A stretch of DNA of 64,000 bases, taken from the NCBI RefSeq assembly GCF_900188165.1, contig NZ_FZOS01000016.1:1-64000 (forward strand), given 5' to 3'. This DNA comes from Edaphosphingomonas laterariae. GTDB lineage: Bacteria; Pseudomonadota; Alphaproteobacteria; Sphingomonadales; Sphingomonadaceae. Below are positions 39,001 through 47,275 of the stretch, piece after piece. A program made the translations under genes and the position numbers. Every line of letters begins with the position of its first letter. Within the stretch, counting starts at the first letter, position 1. The notes below the pieces were generated by a model. The model worked only from the letters and a program-made list of their open reading frames with translations, was not told the origin of the DNA and ran no database searches.

Positions 39001-39513
39001 GCCGCGCACCGCGAATTCGCCGGCATCGGCCACGGTATCGGTGCGGACATAGCCATTGGCCTGGAGGAGGAGCGCCAGCGCATCGCGATCGATTCGCTCG
39101 CCGGGCGCGAGGCGGGCGACGAGCTGGCGGATGCGGAAGGGGGTGAGCGTGCGCTGGGTGGCGGCGTTGACGGTGGTCAGCAGCAATTGCGGCCGATCCG
39201 CCTTGCGCTGGAGCGCGTGGAGCGTCGCCAGCCGCTGCGATGTCGCGCGCAGCGAAGGCGAGGCGCGGTCATAAGGCAGGCAATCCCAGGCGGGGAATTG
39301 AAGCACTTCCACTTCGGGCGCGAAATAAGCCGCGGCATCGGCAATGGCGCGCAGCGCGGCATCGTCCGGCGCCACGAACACCGCCCGGCCGCCATCCTTG
39401 CGCCCGCCGCAGGCCCGTGCCAGATCGGCCAGCAACCAGGGCAGGAAGCCCGCCGCGACGCCGGCGAGGGTGAGCGGCCGATCCGCCTTCAGGATGCGCT
39501 GGATATCAGTCAT
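36031..39513 (-). CDS. mfd: Transcription-repair coupling factor
   Basis: 1160 aa, standard length. It removes RNA polymerase stalled at DNA damage and recruits UvrA. Domains in order: UvrB-like N-terminal region (PAWDCLPYDRASPS), RNA-polymerase-interaction domain (LSPGDLVVHADHGIGRYEGL, then VALSYAGGDKLYVPVENID), RecG-like helicase with Walker A GDVGFGKTEVALRAAF, VVDEEQRFGV-type motif II, TATPIPRTL and the second helicase domain LHVLSDLDSLGAGFQLASHDLDIRGAGNLLG, then the C-terminal TRCF domain. All motifs are intact. It is downstream of sdhE on the same strand. Confidence 0.97.
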   Translation of the reverse strand: MTDIQRILKADRPLTLAGVAAGFLPWLLADLARACGGRKDGGRAVFVAPDDAALRAIADAAAYFAPEVEVLQFPAWDCLPYDRASPSLRATSQRLATLHALQRKADRPQLLLTTVNAATQRTLTPFRIRQLVARLAPGERIDRDALALLLQANGYVRTDTVADAGEFAVRGGLLDLFPSGEELALRLDFFGDEIESVRRFDPADQRTVDRIDGFTLLPASEALLDEESIKRFRTRYREAFGATATGDPLYQAISDGRRLAGMEHWLPFLEDRLATLFDHLRDDDIIVRDAGDEGAADARFEAIADYHANRVRAQSSDPGSYRPIDPKTLYLAIDEWQAAIADRPIHLITPFHEPESASVLDFGVDGPRDFAPERAQNLNIYEAVTEHVEALTRGGRKVVLASYSGGARERLGGLLKDHGLAGAAPADSWQEAQGIAARGTVALAVVALDHGFTTPDMAVLTEQDMLGDRLVRRAKRKKSADAFMAELATLSPGDLVVHADHGIGRYEGLMSIPVGTSPHDCVALSYAGGDKLYVPVENIDVLSRYGAETEGAALDKLGGVAWQARKARMKERIREIAGELIATAAARALRPADVAETDSGSYPAFVDRFPYQETDDQDRAIGDVLDDLAKGTPMDRLVCGDVGFGKTEVALRAAFVAAMAGMQVAVVVPTTLLARQHFTNFVERFQGFPINIGRLSRLVPAAEAKRTKEGLTDGSIDIVVGTHAVIAKAVEFKRLGLVIVDEEQRFGVVHKERLKAMKSDVHVLTLTATPIPRTLQMAMSGLRELSVIQTPPVDRLAVRTYVMPWDPVVLREALLREHYRGGQSFFVAPRIKDLPDIEEFLRKEVPEVRYVVAHGQMSPTEVEERMSAFYDKKFEVLLSTTIVESGLDIPSANTLIIHRADRFGLAQLYQLRGRVGRSKTRAYAYFTTPATRTITEAAMKRLHVLSDLDSLGAGFQLASHDLDIRGAGNLLGDEQSGHIKEVGFELYQSMLEDAIMEAKAGGLREAAVSTRDLSPQINVDAPILIPEEYVPDLDLRMGLYRRMNELENATEIEAFAAELIDRFGKLPEPTQNLLSVIQTKLNCRKAHVAKLDAGPRGALVTFFNDSFPDPAGLIAYAQRLQGTAKLRPDNKLVITRPWPDAKARLNGALQLSKGLAKILR

Positions 39514-39533
39514 CGGCGGCGAATGCCGTCCAT

Positions 39534-39577
39534 GGCCACGGCGATAGGCACCGCGATGCGATGCAGGTGCCGTGGCC
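39534..39577 (-). terminator. Hairpin between sdhE and mfd
   Basis: GGCCACGGC..GCACC pairs with GGTGCCGTGGCC around a 13-nt loop, with a 5-nt bulge. It lies between the sdhE stop and the mfd start, so may reduce read-through. Confidence 0.35.
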
Positions 39578-39592
39578 CCGGCGGCGTCGCCG

Positions 39593-39859
39593 TCATTTCA
39601 GCACCTCGATATAATCGAGCCGCATCAGCGCCTCCATCATCGGCCCCTGCCATTGCGCGGGCACGGGCTCCACACCCATGGCCCAGGCCATGATGTCGAC
39701 GTCCTGTTCCTCCATAAAGGCTTCGAACCAGTCCATCTCGGCCTCGCCCCAGCTGGCCGAATGATGATCGAAGAAGCCGCCGACCATATAATCGGCTTCC
39801 CGCGTGCCGCGGTGCCAGGCGCGGAAACGGAGGCGCTTGAGGCGAATGTCACGATCCAT
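39593..39859 (-). CDS. sdhE: Succinate dehydrogenase assembly factor SdhE (SDHAF2 family)
   Basis: 88 aa from ATG 39859. The conserved RGTREAD motif (residues 16-22, the RGxxE signature that promotes covalent FAD attachment to SdhA) is present. The family core follows: LRFRAWHRG, FFDHHSASWGEAEMDWFEAFMEEQDVDIMAWAMG. The position between mfd and recG is the usual alphaproteobacterial order. The longer upstream frame to 39937 would run into the recG promoter and adds nothing family-like. Confidence 0.92.
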   Translation of the reverse strand: MDRDIRLKRLRFRAWHRGTREADYMVGGFFDHHSASWGEAEMDWFEAFMEEQDVDIMAWAMGVEPVPAQWQGPMMEALMRLDYIEVLK

Positions 39860-39942
39860 GGTCGGCTTCCCGGGCAATGCCAATAAGCCGGCGGGTGCTG
39901 GCGCACCTGCCGACTGGTCGATATGAGTGCGTGTCATCTACT

Positions 39943-42006
39943 ATGCGCCCTGACATTCTCAACCCGTTGTTCGCCGAAGTGGAAGCGTTGAAGGGCGTCG
40001 GCCCTGCGCTGATGAAGCCCTTGCGCAAGCTGGGGCTGGAACGCGTCGTCGATCTTTTGTTCCACCTTCCCGCCACCTGGATCGACCGCAAGGCCGTGGA
40101 GGTGCTGGCGGAGGAGGATGCCGGGCGGGTGGTGACGGTGGTGGTGACGCCGGTCGAATATCGCGCATCGGGATCGGCTCGGGCGCCGTTTCGCGTGCAG
40201 GCGGTGGACAAGGCGGGCAACGCGCTCAGCCTCGTCTATTTCGGGCGCAATTCGGGCTGGGCGCGCAAGCTGTTTCCGCTGAACGAGCCGCGCACCGTTT
40301 CCGGCAAGATCGAACTTTACGGCCAGCAATTGCAGATGATCCACCCGGATCATGTGATCGCGCCGGGCGAGGCGGTGGACCTGCCGGCGCGCGAGCCGGT
40401 CTATCGGCTGTCGGAGGGGCTGGCCAATCGCCGCATGGGGCAATTGGCCGAACAGGCGGTGGCGCGGGCGCCCGATCTGGCCGAATGGATCGAACCGAGC
40501 CTGCTGGCGCGCCATCAATGGCCCAATTGGCGCGACGCGATCACGCGCGCCCATGCCGATCCGGCGGACAAGGTGGCGCGCGAACGGCTGGCCTATGACG
40601 AGGTGTTCGCCAACCAGTTGGCGCTGATGCTGGTGCGGGCATCGTCGCGGCGGCGGCGTGGCCAGCCGCTGCTGGGCGACGGGCGGCTGCGCGACATGCT
40701 GCGCCTGCCTTATGCGCCGACGGGCGCGCAGCGGCGGACGATCGCCGAGATCGAGGGTGATCTGCAACAGGCGACGCCGATGGTGCGGCTGCTGCAGGGC
40801 GATGTCGGCGCTGGCAAGACGCTGGTGGCGCTGATGACGTTGCTCACCGCGGTCGAGGCCGGGGCGCAGGGCGCGTTGCTCGCGCCGACCGAGATTCTGG
40901 CACGCCAGCATTATGAAACGCTGTCGCGCCAGCTGGCGGGGATGCCGGTCAATGTCGCGATCCTGACCGGGCGGGAAAAGGGCCGCGCGCGCGAAAGCGT
41001 GCTGATGGGGCTGGCCGACGGATCGATCCATATCCTGATCGGCACGCACGCCATCTTCCAGCAAGGCGTGACCTACAAGCGGCTTGGGCTTGCCGTGATC
41101 GACGAACAGCACCGTTTCGGCGTCGCCCAGCGGATGATGCTGACGGCGAAGGCCGAACTGCCGCCGCATCTGTTGGTGATGACGGCGACGCCGATCCCGC
41201 GCACGCTGACCTTGAGTCATTATGGCGAGATGGACGTGAGCCGGCTGGACGAGATGCCGCCCGGCCGCCAGCCGATCGAAACGCGGGTGATGAACGACGA
41301 GCGGCTGGACGAAGTGGTCGATGCGCTCGGCCGGCACATGGCCGGCGGCGGCCAGGCTTATTGGGTGTGCCCGCTGGTCGAGGAAAGCGAGCTTTCCGAT
41401 CAGGCCGCCGCTGAGGACCGCGCCGCGACATTGAAGGCGCGGTTCGGCGACAAGGTGGGGCTGGTCCATGGCCGGATGAAGGGGCCGGAAAAGGATGCGG
41501 TGATGGCCGCGTTCCAGCGGGGCGATCATGCCGTGCTGGTTGCCACCACGGTGATCGAGGTGGGCGTGGACGTGCCCAATGCGACGCTGATGATCATCGA
41601 GGGCGCCGATCGCTTCGGCCTGGCGCAATTGCACCAGTTGCGCGGTCGGGTGGGGCGGGGCGAGGGACGATCGGTGTGCCTGCTGCTGCGGGGCCGCGCG
41701 TTGAGCGAGACCGCGCGGGCGCGGCTGGCGCTGATGCGCGAGACGAACGATGGCTTCCGCATCGCGGAGGAGGATCTGAAGCTGCGCGGCGCGGGCGAGA
41801 TCCTCGGCACGCGCCAATCGGGCGACGCGGAATTGCGGCTGGCCGATGCCGAGCAACTGGCGGCGCTGATCGACACCGCGACAGACGATGCGCGGCTGCT
41901 GGTCGATCGTGACGGCGGGCTTGAAGCGGAGCGGGGGCAGGCGGCGCGGACCGCCCTCTATCTGTTCGAGCGCGATGCGGCGGTGGGGCTGCTGCGTTCG
42001 GGCTGA
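39943..42006 (+). CDS. recG: ATP-dependent DNA helicase RecG
   Basis: 687 aa from ATG 39943. It remodels stalled replication forks and branched DNA. N-terminal wedge/OB domain (LKGVGPALMKPLRKLGLERVVDLLFHLP; RVVTVVVTPVEYR), Walker A GDVGAGKTLVALM, TEILARQHYE, DEQHRFGVAQR (motif II), TATPIPRTLTLSHYGEMD, and the C-terminal helicase lobe with RIAEEDLKLRGAGEILGTRQSG. Length and motif order are normal. It diverges from sdhE with an 83-bp promoter gap. Confidence 0.97.
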   Translation: MRPDILNPLFAEVEALKGVGPALMKPLRKLGLERVVDLLFHLPATWIDRKAVEVLAEEDAGRVVTVVVTPVEYRASGSARAPFRVQAVDKAGNALSLVYFGRNSGWARKLFPLNEPRTVSGKIELYGQQLQMIHPDHVIAPGEAVDLPAREPVYRLSEGLANRRMGQLAEQAVARAPDLAEWIEPSLLARHQWPNWRDAITRAHADPADKVARERLAYDEVFANQLALMLVRASSRRRRGQPLLGDGRLRDMLRLPYAPTGAQRRTIAEIEGDLQQATPMVRLLQGDVGAGKTLVALMTLLTAVEAGAQGALLAPTEILARQHYETLSRQLAGMPVNVAILTGREKGRARESVLMGLADGSIHILIGTHAIFQQGVTYKRLGLAVIDEQHRFGVAQRMMLTAKAELPPHLLVMTATPIPRTLTLSHYGEMDVSRLDEMPPGRQPIETRVMNDERLDEVVDALGRHMAGGGQAYWVCPLVEESELSDQAAAEDRAATLKARFGDKVGLVHGRMKGPEKDAVMAAFQRGDHAVLVATTVIEVGVDVPNATLMIIEGADRFGLAQLHQLRGRVGRGEGRSVCLLLRGRALSETARARLALMRETNDGFRIAEEDLKLRGAGEILGTRQSGDAELRLADAEQLAALIDTATDDARLLVDRDGGLEAERGQAARTALYLFERDAAVGLLRSG

Positions 42007-42010
42007 CGGC

Positions 42011-42331
42011 CTATTCGGCCAGATCGAAGATCAGGCGATATTCCTCGGCCTCGATCGGCGGGCGGAATTCGGCGCCGATGCGGTTGCCGAGCGCCCAGGC
42101 GACGCGCGCGCGGCGTTCGCCATGGCCGGGGATGGTGATGTCGATCATCGATTCCTGCGCGACGATGGCGGCGGTGCGCGCCATGAAGCCGAAGCGCGAC
42201 ACATTGATGATCTCGGCCGGGATCTCGGAGGAGCCGGGCAGCCGGATCGTGGTGCGCAGGAAAATGTCCTCACGCGTGGCGCGGCGCTTTTCGACCTCGA
42301 AAAGATGACGCGCGAGACCCTGTGAAGCCAT
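42011..42331 (-). CDS. PilZ-domain protein (c-di-GMP receptor candidate)
   Basis: 106 aa. The c-di-GMP binding pattern is complete: RRATR (residues 16-20, RxxxR) and NVSRFGF (residues 43-49, N-x-S-x-x-G). The beta-barrel ends with RARVAWALGNRIGAEF. As a single-domain protein it would act by binding partners, for instance in motility or polysaccharide control. It converges with recG (4-bp gap). A CtrA-like 8-mer lies upstream at 42394. Confidence 0.88.
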   Translation of the reverse strand: MASQGLARHLFEVEKRRATREDIFLRTTIRLPGSSEIPAEIINVSRFGFMARTAAIVAQESMIDITIPGHGERRARVAWALGNRIGAEFRPPIEAEEYRLIFDLAE

Positions 42332-42393
42332 GATTCTTACCCCGAAATGCCCGCTGACGGTGCGCCACGGGGATTAAGCGCGGCCCAAGAGAA

Positions 42394-42401
42394 ATGGTTA
42401 A
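42394..42401 (-). promoter_or_regulatory. CtrA-type 8-mer (TTAACCAT on the minus strand)
   Basis: A perfect TTAACCAT read towards the PilZ gene, 63 bp upstream of its start. A second copy on the plus strand is at 1511. Confidence 0.35.
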
Positions 42402-42415
42402 TGCGATGAAACGAG

Positions 42416-42452
42416 CCATGGTCCCGCGACTTTTCCGTCCGCGGGACCATGG
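42416..42452 (-). terminator. 13-bp perfect inverted repeat after a PEP-CTERM gene
   Basis: CCATGGTCCCGCG (42416-42428) and CGCGGGACCATGG (42440-42452) around 11 nt, starting 10 bp after the stop of the minus-strand PEP-CTERM gene. Likely terminator; no T run. Confidence 0.6.
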
Positions 42453-42462
42453 CGGTTAACGA

Positions 42463-43449
42463 TCAGGCCGTGGCGAGCGTGCCGTGGCGACGGCGCAGGG
42501 TGCCGCCGACGAGGCCGAATCCGGCGATCATCATCGCCCAGGTCGCCGGTTCCGGCACAGCGGCGGGCGGCGCGGTGAAGCCGCTGATGACGAACAGGCC
42601 GTTACCCGAACCGAAGGTTGAAAACAGGAAATCGCCGGTCAGCGGATCGATCACCGCCCCTTCGGCGCCGTTCAGCCCGGTAATGAAATCGCGGCGCGTG
42701 CCGGCGATCGGGTTGCCATTGGCGTCGAGCGTGTAGGTGCCGACCTTGCCCGCGCTATATTCGGACACGAGCAGGCTATCGACGCCGAAGCCGGCATTGC
42801 CGCCGTCGACATAGACGAGGCCCTCGGGTCCACCCGACAACTGGCCCGACAGCGTGACCGCGCCGACCGTGTAGAGGCCCGAGCCGTCCGCCGTGAGCGT
42901 CGCGGTGTAGAATTGCCCGGTCGAATAGCTGGCGATCTTAAGATTGCCCGCGCCGTCGAAGCCCTGCGGCACGAATTGCAGCGTGCCCACCGTGCCGCCG
43001 ACGCCGCCGGCACCGCCAAGGCTGATAATCTTGTCCGGCGCGGTGCTGCCCGGCTTGTATTGCAGCAGCGTGTTGGTGGGATAGCCGGTGGCGAACAGCA
43101 CGCCGCCGGGGCCGAAGGTGAGCCCGCCGTCGATCTGCGGGGCCGCCGCATAAAAGGCCGATGGCGCGCCGAAGCCGGTGATGTGGCCATCCGCGCCGCG
43201 CACCACGTCGATGCTGGCGATATAGCCCTGCGCCGTATTGGCGTTGCCGCCGATCAGCAGCGTGTTGTTGTCGAGGAAGGTGACGCCGCCGAGCTGGCCG
43301 GTGACGCCGGTGGGCGTGCCCAGGCTGCTGCAGCTGTAGCTGCCGGCGAAATCGCCCCCAAAGGAAACGCTGCCGCAGGTGGCGGCAAAGGCGGGGACGG
43401 CGGAAAAGCCAAAATAGGCACAAGCAAGAAAAGCGAGAGACAAGCGCAT
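42463..43449 (-). CDS. PEPxxWA-CTERM protein, NHL/beta-propeller-like
   Basis: 328 aa from ATG 43449; an ATG at 43500 preceded by GGAGG is possible but would put 17 odd residues before the signal peptide (LSLAFLACAYFGFSAVPAFA). The mature part shows repeated blocks (LGGVTFLDNNTLLIGG, GLTFGPGGVLFATGY, LQFVPQGFDGAGNLKIASYS, GPEGLVYVDGG, AEGAVIDPLTGDFLFSTFG) spaced like propeller blades. The tail is VPEPATWAMMI, hydrophobic Gly-rich, RRRHG. Two cysteines lie near the N-terminus. An extracellular anchored protein; ligand unknown. A weak sigma-54-like element lies upstream. Confidence 0.84.
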   Translation of the reverse strand: MRLSLAFLACAYFGFSAVPAFAATCGSVSFGGDFAGSYSCSSLGTPTGVTGQLGGVTFLDNNTLLIGGNANTAQGYIASIDVVRGADGHITGFGAPSAFYAAAPQIDGGLTFGPGGVLFATGYPTNTLLQYKPGSTAPDKIISLGGAGGVGGTVGTLQFVPQGFDGAGNLKIASYSTGQFYTATLTADGSGLYTVGAVTLSGQLSGGPEGLVYVDGGNAGFGVDSLLVSEYSAGKVGTYTLDANGNPIAGTRRDFITGLNGAEGAVIDPLTGDFLFSTFGSGNGLFVISGFTAPPAAVPEPATWAMMIAGFGLVGGTLRRRHGTLATA

Positions 43450-43561
43450 CGGAACACACCCCGAGTTAAGAAAAAGCGGCCTGTCCGACGAGGCATTCAT
43501 GTGCCTCCGCGCCCTCCGGTCAGGTCGACCGGGGGCGTAGCATTGTCGATGCTGGGAAAAT

Positions 43562-43577
43562 AGCGCCGCTCGTGCCG
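43562..43577 (-). promoter_or_regulatory. Weak sigma-54-like element
   Basis: On the minus strand, CGGCACG-N4-GCGCT keeps the GG and GC cores 12 bp apart but loses the TT of the -12 box. It lies 113 bp before the PEP-CTERM start. Confidence 0.3.
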
Positions 43578-43598
43578 TTTCCGTTCCGAAACGGCACG
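43571..43598. terminator. 11-bp inverted repeat after tyrS
   Basis: CGTGCCGTTTC and GAAACGGCACG around a 6-nt loop, 29 bp past the tyrS stop on the minus strand. Likely tyrS terminator. It overlaps the weak -24 element of the next gene. Confidence 0.55.
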
Positions 43599-43626
43599 AT
43601 TGCGACGAAGATGTATTCTGGCGCGA

Positions 43627-44856
43627 TCAGGCGGCGGTGAGGACGCCGTGATGCTTCTTGCCGGCGGAGATTTTCACCGGCGTGTCGCCAACGGCGATCA
43701 CCTGTGCCTCATCGGCCACCTTCTCGCCGTCCACGCGGGCGCCGCCGCCCTTGATCAGGCGACGCGCCTCGCCCTTCGACGCGGCGAGGCCGAGCGCGAC
43801 CAGCGCATCGACGATGACGATGCTGCCGCCCGCCACCGCATGCGTGGGCAGGGCATCGCCGGCGGCGCCTTCCTCGAACGTGCGGCGCGCGGTTTCGGCG
43901 GCCTGCGCGGCCGCATCCGCACCCCGGCAAAGCGCGGTCGCGGCATTGGCGAGGACGATCTTCGCCTCGTTGATCTCGGCGCCCTGCAGCGCGGCCAGCC
44001 GGTCGATCTCGTCCATCGGCAGATCGGTGAACAGGCGCAGCCGCGATGCGACGTCGCGATCGTCGGTGTTGCGCCAGAACTGCCAGTAATCGAAGTGCGA
44101 AAGCTGATCCTCGTTCAGCCACACGGCGCCACCCACCGTCTTGCCCATCTTGGTGCCATCGGCATTGGTGAGCAGCGGGGTGGTGAGGCCGAAGACCTGT
44201 GTGCCATCGACACGGCGGGCAAGCTCCACCCCGTTCACGATGTTGCCCCACTGGTCCGACCCGCCCATTTGCAGGCGGCAGCCGGCGCGGCGCGACAGCT
44301 CCAGGAAATCATAGGCCTGGAGGATCATGTAGTTGAATTCGAGGAAGGAGAGCGACTGTTCGCGATCGAGCCGCAGCTTCACCGAATCGAAGCTGAGCAT
44401 CCGGTTGACCGAGAAATGCTGGCCGATGTCGCGCAGGAAGGGGATATATTCCAGCTTGTCGAGCCATTCGGCATTGTCGAGCATGATCGCGTCGGTGGGC
44501 CCGTCGCCGAACGTCAGGAAGCGTTCGAATACCCGCTTGATCGACGCGACATTGGCTTTGATCGTTTCTTCGCCCAGCAGGCTGCGGGCTTCGTCCTTGA
44601 AGCTCGGATCGCCGATCTTGCCGGTGCCGCCGCCCATCAGCACGATCGGCTTGTGGCCGGCGCGCTGCAACTGGCGAAGCATCATGATCGACACGAGATG
44701 GCCGACATGCAGCGAAGGCGCGGTCGGATCGAAGCCGATATAGCCCGGTACGACGGCCCGTTCGGCCAGCGCGTCAAGCGCGCTCGCATCGGTCAGCTGG
44801 TGGATATAGCCTCGGCTGTCGAGCAGACGCAGGAGATCAGACTTATATTCGGTCAT
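43627..44856 (-). CDS. tyrS: Tyrosyl-tRNA synthetase
   Basis: 409 aa from ATG 44856 ([17 protein letters not shown]). The class I HIGH-like motif is APSLHVGHL and the KMSKS-like motif is [14 protein letters not shown]. The tyrosine-binding region is [10 protein letters not shown] and [10 protein letters not shown]. The C-terminal S4 RNA-binding domain ends the protein ([21 protein letters not shown]). It charges tRNA-Tyr. It is divergent from the 44950-anmK unit, a pairing I associate with sphingomonads. The frame continues upstream but that part is not synthetase-like. Confidence 0.96.
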   Translation of the reverse strand: MTEYKSDLLRLLDSRGYIHQLTDASALDALAERAVVPGYIGFDPTAPSLHVGHLVSIMMLRQLQRAGHKPIVLMGGGTGKIGDPSFKDEARSLLGEETIKANVASIKRVFERFLTFGDGPTDAIMLDNAEWLDKLEYIPFLRDIGQHFSVNRMLSFDSVKLRLDREQSLSFLEFNYMILQAYDFLELSRRAGCRLQMGGSDQWGNIVNGVELARRVDGTQVFGLTTPLLTNADGTKMGKTVGGAVWLNEDQLSHFDYWQFWRNTDDRDVASRLRLFTDLPMDEIDRLAALQGAEINEAKIVLANAATALCRGADAAAQAAETARRTFEEGAAGDALPTHAVAGGSIVIVDALVALGLAASKGEARRLIKGGGARVDGEKVADEAQVIAVGDTPVKISAGKKHHGVLTAA

Positions 44857-44949
44857 GGCGCCATCTGGGATTGTTCGGTGGCGGCGCTTAGCATGGGCGC
44901 GCCTTCCCGTGTAGGGGCAGATGGCAGAGGATTTTTCGGGGAGACGGGC

Positions 44950-45348
44950 GTGCCGCTGGGCGAATGGATGGCGAAGGCGCGAAGCTGGACGTGGCAGGAT
45001 GTGTTCAATGCCGCGCTTGCCGTCGCACTGGCGCCGGTCGCGATCCCGGTCGCGCTGATCGTGCGGCTGACCGAACGGCCGATGGATCGTTCGCCCGAGG
45101 AGGTGGCGCATTATCTGCGCCTCGCCCTCAACCATGCGGCGGGGATCGAGGAGCGGCCGCCAGAGGCCTGGGATTGGGCGGATTTTACCGGCATCCGCAT
45201 CGCCGACCGGGAACTGGAGGAGATTCGCGCCCGTGCGGCCCGGCTGCGCTTGCCGCTGGGCGAGGAAGCTGCAATGGAACTCCGCTTCCTGCTCGCGCGT
45301 GCCGAGCGCGCCGCCCGCCGAGGCCACCCCGAAAGGTTCGATTCATGA
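44950..45348 (+). CDS. Hypothetical protein coupled to anmK
   Basis: 132 aa from GTG 44950, preceded by GGGGAGA; ATG 44968 is possible. One hydrophobic segment ([21 protein letters not shown], residues 17-37) and then a charged helical part ([34 protein letters not shown]) rich in Glu and Arg. No known family recognised. Its TGA overlaps the anmK ATG (ATGA), so the two are translationally coupled. It may be a membrane-associated partner in cell-wall recycling, by position only. Confidence 0.7.
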   Translation: MPLGEWMAKARSWTWQDVFNAALAVALAPVAIPVALIVRLTERPMDRSPEEVAHYLRLALNHAAGIEERPPEAWDWADFTGIRIADRELEEIRARAARLRLPLGEEAAMELRFLLARAERAARRGHPERFDS

Positions 45349-46445
45349 GCAAATCCGTTCTTGCCGTCGGGCTGATGTCCGGCACCTCGCTGGACGGAAT
45401 CGATGCCGCGCTGATCGAAACCGATGGCGAAGGGCAGGTGCGGCCGATCGCGTTTCGCGGCGAACGCTATTCCGAAGCGGCGCGCACCACGCTGAAGGCC
45501 GCGACCGAACTGGCGCTGGCCTTCGAAAGCCCGCGCGCCAATCCCGAAATCCAGGCGGCCGAGGAACTGGTGACGCGCAGCCACATCTTGGCGGTGCGCA
45601 AGCTGCTGATGGACGCGCATATCTCGCCGACGGACGTGGCCGTGATCGGCTTTCACGGCCAGACGATCGCGCATCGGCCCGATCGCGGCTGGACCTGGCA
45701 GATCGGCGACGGCGCGGTGATGGCGGACGCGCTGGGCATTCCGGTGATCAACGATCTGCGTTCCGCCGACGTGGCGGCGGGCGGGCAGGGCGCGCCGCTG
45801 CTGCCGGTCTATCACCGCGCTTTGGTGGCGGACGAGGCCAAGCCGATCGCGATCCTGAATCTTGGTGGCGTCGGCAATCTTACCTGGATCGGCCGCGAGG
45901 GCGAGTTGATCGCCTTCGATACCGGGCCGGCCAACGGCCTGATCGACGATTGGATGCTGGCGACGACCGGGCAGGCGTTCGACCGCGACGGCGCGCTCGC
46001 CGCGACCGGGCGGGTGGAGGAGGCGATCCTCAAGACGATGCTGGACAATCGCTGGTTCGGTCAGCCGCCGCCCAAGTCGCTCGATCGATCGGATTTCACG
46101 ATGGCGCCGGTGCGCGGCCTTTCGCCCGCCGATGGCGCCACCACACTGACCGCATTCACCGCGATCACCGTTTCCTATGGCCTGAAGCTGTTGCCCGAGG
46201 CGCCCCGGCGGCTGATCGTTGCCGGCGGCGGGCGGCATAATGCGACGTTGATGGCGATGCTGGCCGAAGCCTGCGGCATCACGCCCGAACCGATCGAGGC
46301 GCTTGGCTGGAATGGCGACGCGACCGAGGCGGAGGGCTTCGCCTACATGGCCGTCCGCGCGCTCGATGGCCGGCCGATCAGCTTCCCCGGCACCACCGGG
46401 GCACCGGCGGCGATGACCGGGGGCGTGCTGCACAAGGCGGCCTGA
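45345..46445 (+). CDS. anmK: Anhydro-N-acetylmuramic acid kinase
   Basis: 366 aa. It phosphorylates and opens 1,6-anhydroMurNAc during peptidoglycan recycling. The N-terminal ATP-binding GLMSGTSLDGIDAAL is diagnostic. GFHGQTIAHRP, INDLRSADVAAGGQGAPL, LGGVGNLTWI, FDTGPANGLIDDW and the C-terminal VAGGGRHNATLM and WNGDATEAEGFAYMAVR are all family blocks, including the catalytic Asp in the DVAAGGQG region. It overlaps the upstream gene by 4 bp. Confidence 0.96.
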   Translation: MSKSVLAVGLMSGTSLDGIDAALIETDGEGQVRPIAFRGERYSEAARTTLKAATELALAFESPRANPEIQAAEELVTRSHILAVRKLLMDAHISPTDVAVIGFHGQTIAHRPDRGWTWQIGDGAVMADALGIPVINDLRSADVAAGGQGAPLLPVYHRALVADEAKPIAILNLGGVGNLTWIGREGELIAFDTGPANGLIDDWMLATTGQAFDRDGALAATGRVEEAILKTMLDNRWFGQPPPKSLDRSDFTMAPVRGLSPADGATTLTAFTAITVSYGLKLLPEAPRRLIVAGGGRHNATLMAMLAEACGITPEPIEALGWNGDATEAEGFAYMAVRALDGRPISFPGTTGAPAAMTGGVLHKAA

Positions 46446-46470
46446 ACCGCAGATGCCGGGGGAGTGCGCG

Positions 46471-47265
46471 ATGGCCGTTTCGGAAACACGCACCATAACA
46501 ACGCCGGATGTTCGCTTTTCGGTTCGGGTGCGGGGCGATGGGCCCGCCGTGCTGTTCGTCCACGGCTTTGGCGGCGATGCCGCGAGCTGGGAGGCGCTGT
46601 GGCAGGCGCTGCCCGCCGGCCGCACCTATATCGCCCCCGATCTGCGCGGCTTCGGTCAGTCCGTCGCGACCGGCGATGATGCCTTCAGCCACACGAACGA
46701 TCTGGCCGCACTGCTCGACGGGCTGGGCATCGAACGGTGCGATCTTGTCGGCCTGTCGATGGGGGGCGCCATCGCGCTCAACTTCGCGATCCGCTTTCCG
46801 CGTCGCGTGCACCGGCTGGCGCTTGTCAGCCCCGCGATGACGGCGTGGGAATGGTCGGACGAGTGGCGATCGCTCTGGCACGTGATCACGCGCGCCGCGC
46901 GGGCGGGCGACATGGCGGAGGCGAAGCGGCTGTGGGGGCAGCATCCGCTGTTTGTCAGCACGCGCGAAAGCGCGGCGGCGGCGATGCTGGCGGATGAAAT
47001 CCTTCGCTTTTCAGGCGTGCAATGGGTGGAGGACCGTCAGGAAGCGGCGCTGCCGGACGTGGAGCGCCTGCACGAGATCGACCGGCCGATCCTGCTGCTC
47101 AGCGGCGGGCGCGACATGGCCGATTTCCGCCTGATCGCCGATATTATCGCTGCCAGCGCAGCGCATGTGACGCGGCGGGACCGGGCCGATCTCGGCCATC
47201 TCCTCCACATGGAAGATCCGCATTGGTGCGCCGGGCAGCTGGCGGCGTTCTGGGCCGCCGGCTGA
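46471..47265 (+). CDS. Alpha/beta hydrolase
   Basis: 264 aa from ATG 46471, which follows GGGGGAG; ATG 46453 would add six residues. Fold motifs: VLFVHGFGGDAASW (oxyanion HG), nucleophile elbow GLSMGGAIAL (Ser in GxSxG), SGGRDMADF (acid) and LGHLLHMEDP (His). A complete triad is visible. The substrate may be an ester or lactone, or a C-C bond product; nothing specific. It follows anmK by 25 bp and could be read with it. Confidence 0.85.
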   Translation: MAVSETRTITTPDVRFSVRVRGDGPAVLFVHGFGGDAASWEALWQALPAGRTYIAPDLRGFGQSVATGDDAFSHTNDLAALLDGLGIERCDLVGLSMGGAIALNFAIRFPRRVHRLALVSPAMTAWEWSDEWRSLWHVITRAARAGDMAEAKRLWGQHPLFVSTRESAAAAMLADEILRFSGVQWVEDRQEAALPDVERLHEIDRPILLLSGGRDMADFRLIADIIAASAAHVTRRDRADLGHLLHMEDPHWCAGQLAAFWAAG

Positions 47266-47275
47266 GGCGCTTTCC

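Noticed and set aside
37060-39693. 877-codon frame opposite mfd
   Set aside because: Shadow of mfd; no motif, no ribosome site, composition typical of antisense frames here.
43600-44940. Long N-terminal extension of the 44950 gene running opposite tyrS
   Set aside because: The frame is open only because tyrS lies on the other strand; a GTG with a good ribosome site at 44950 gives a compact protein.
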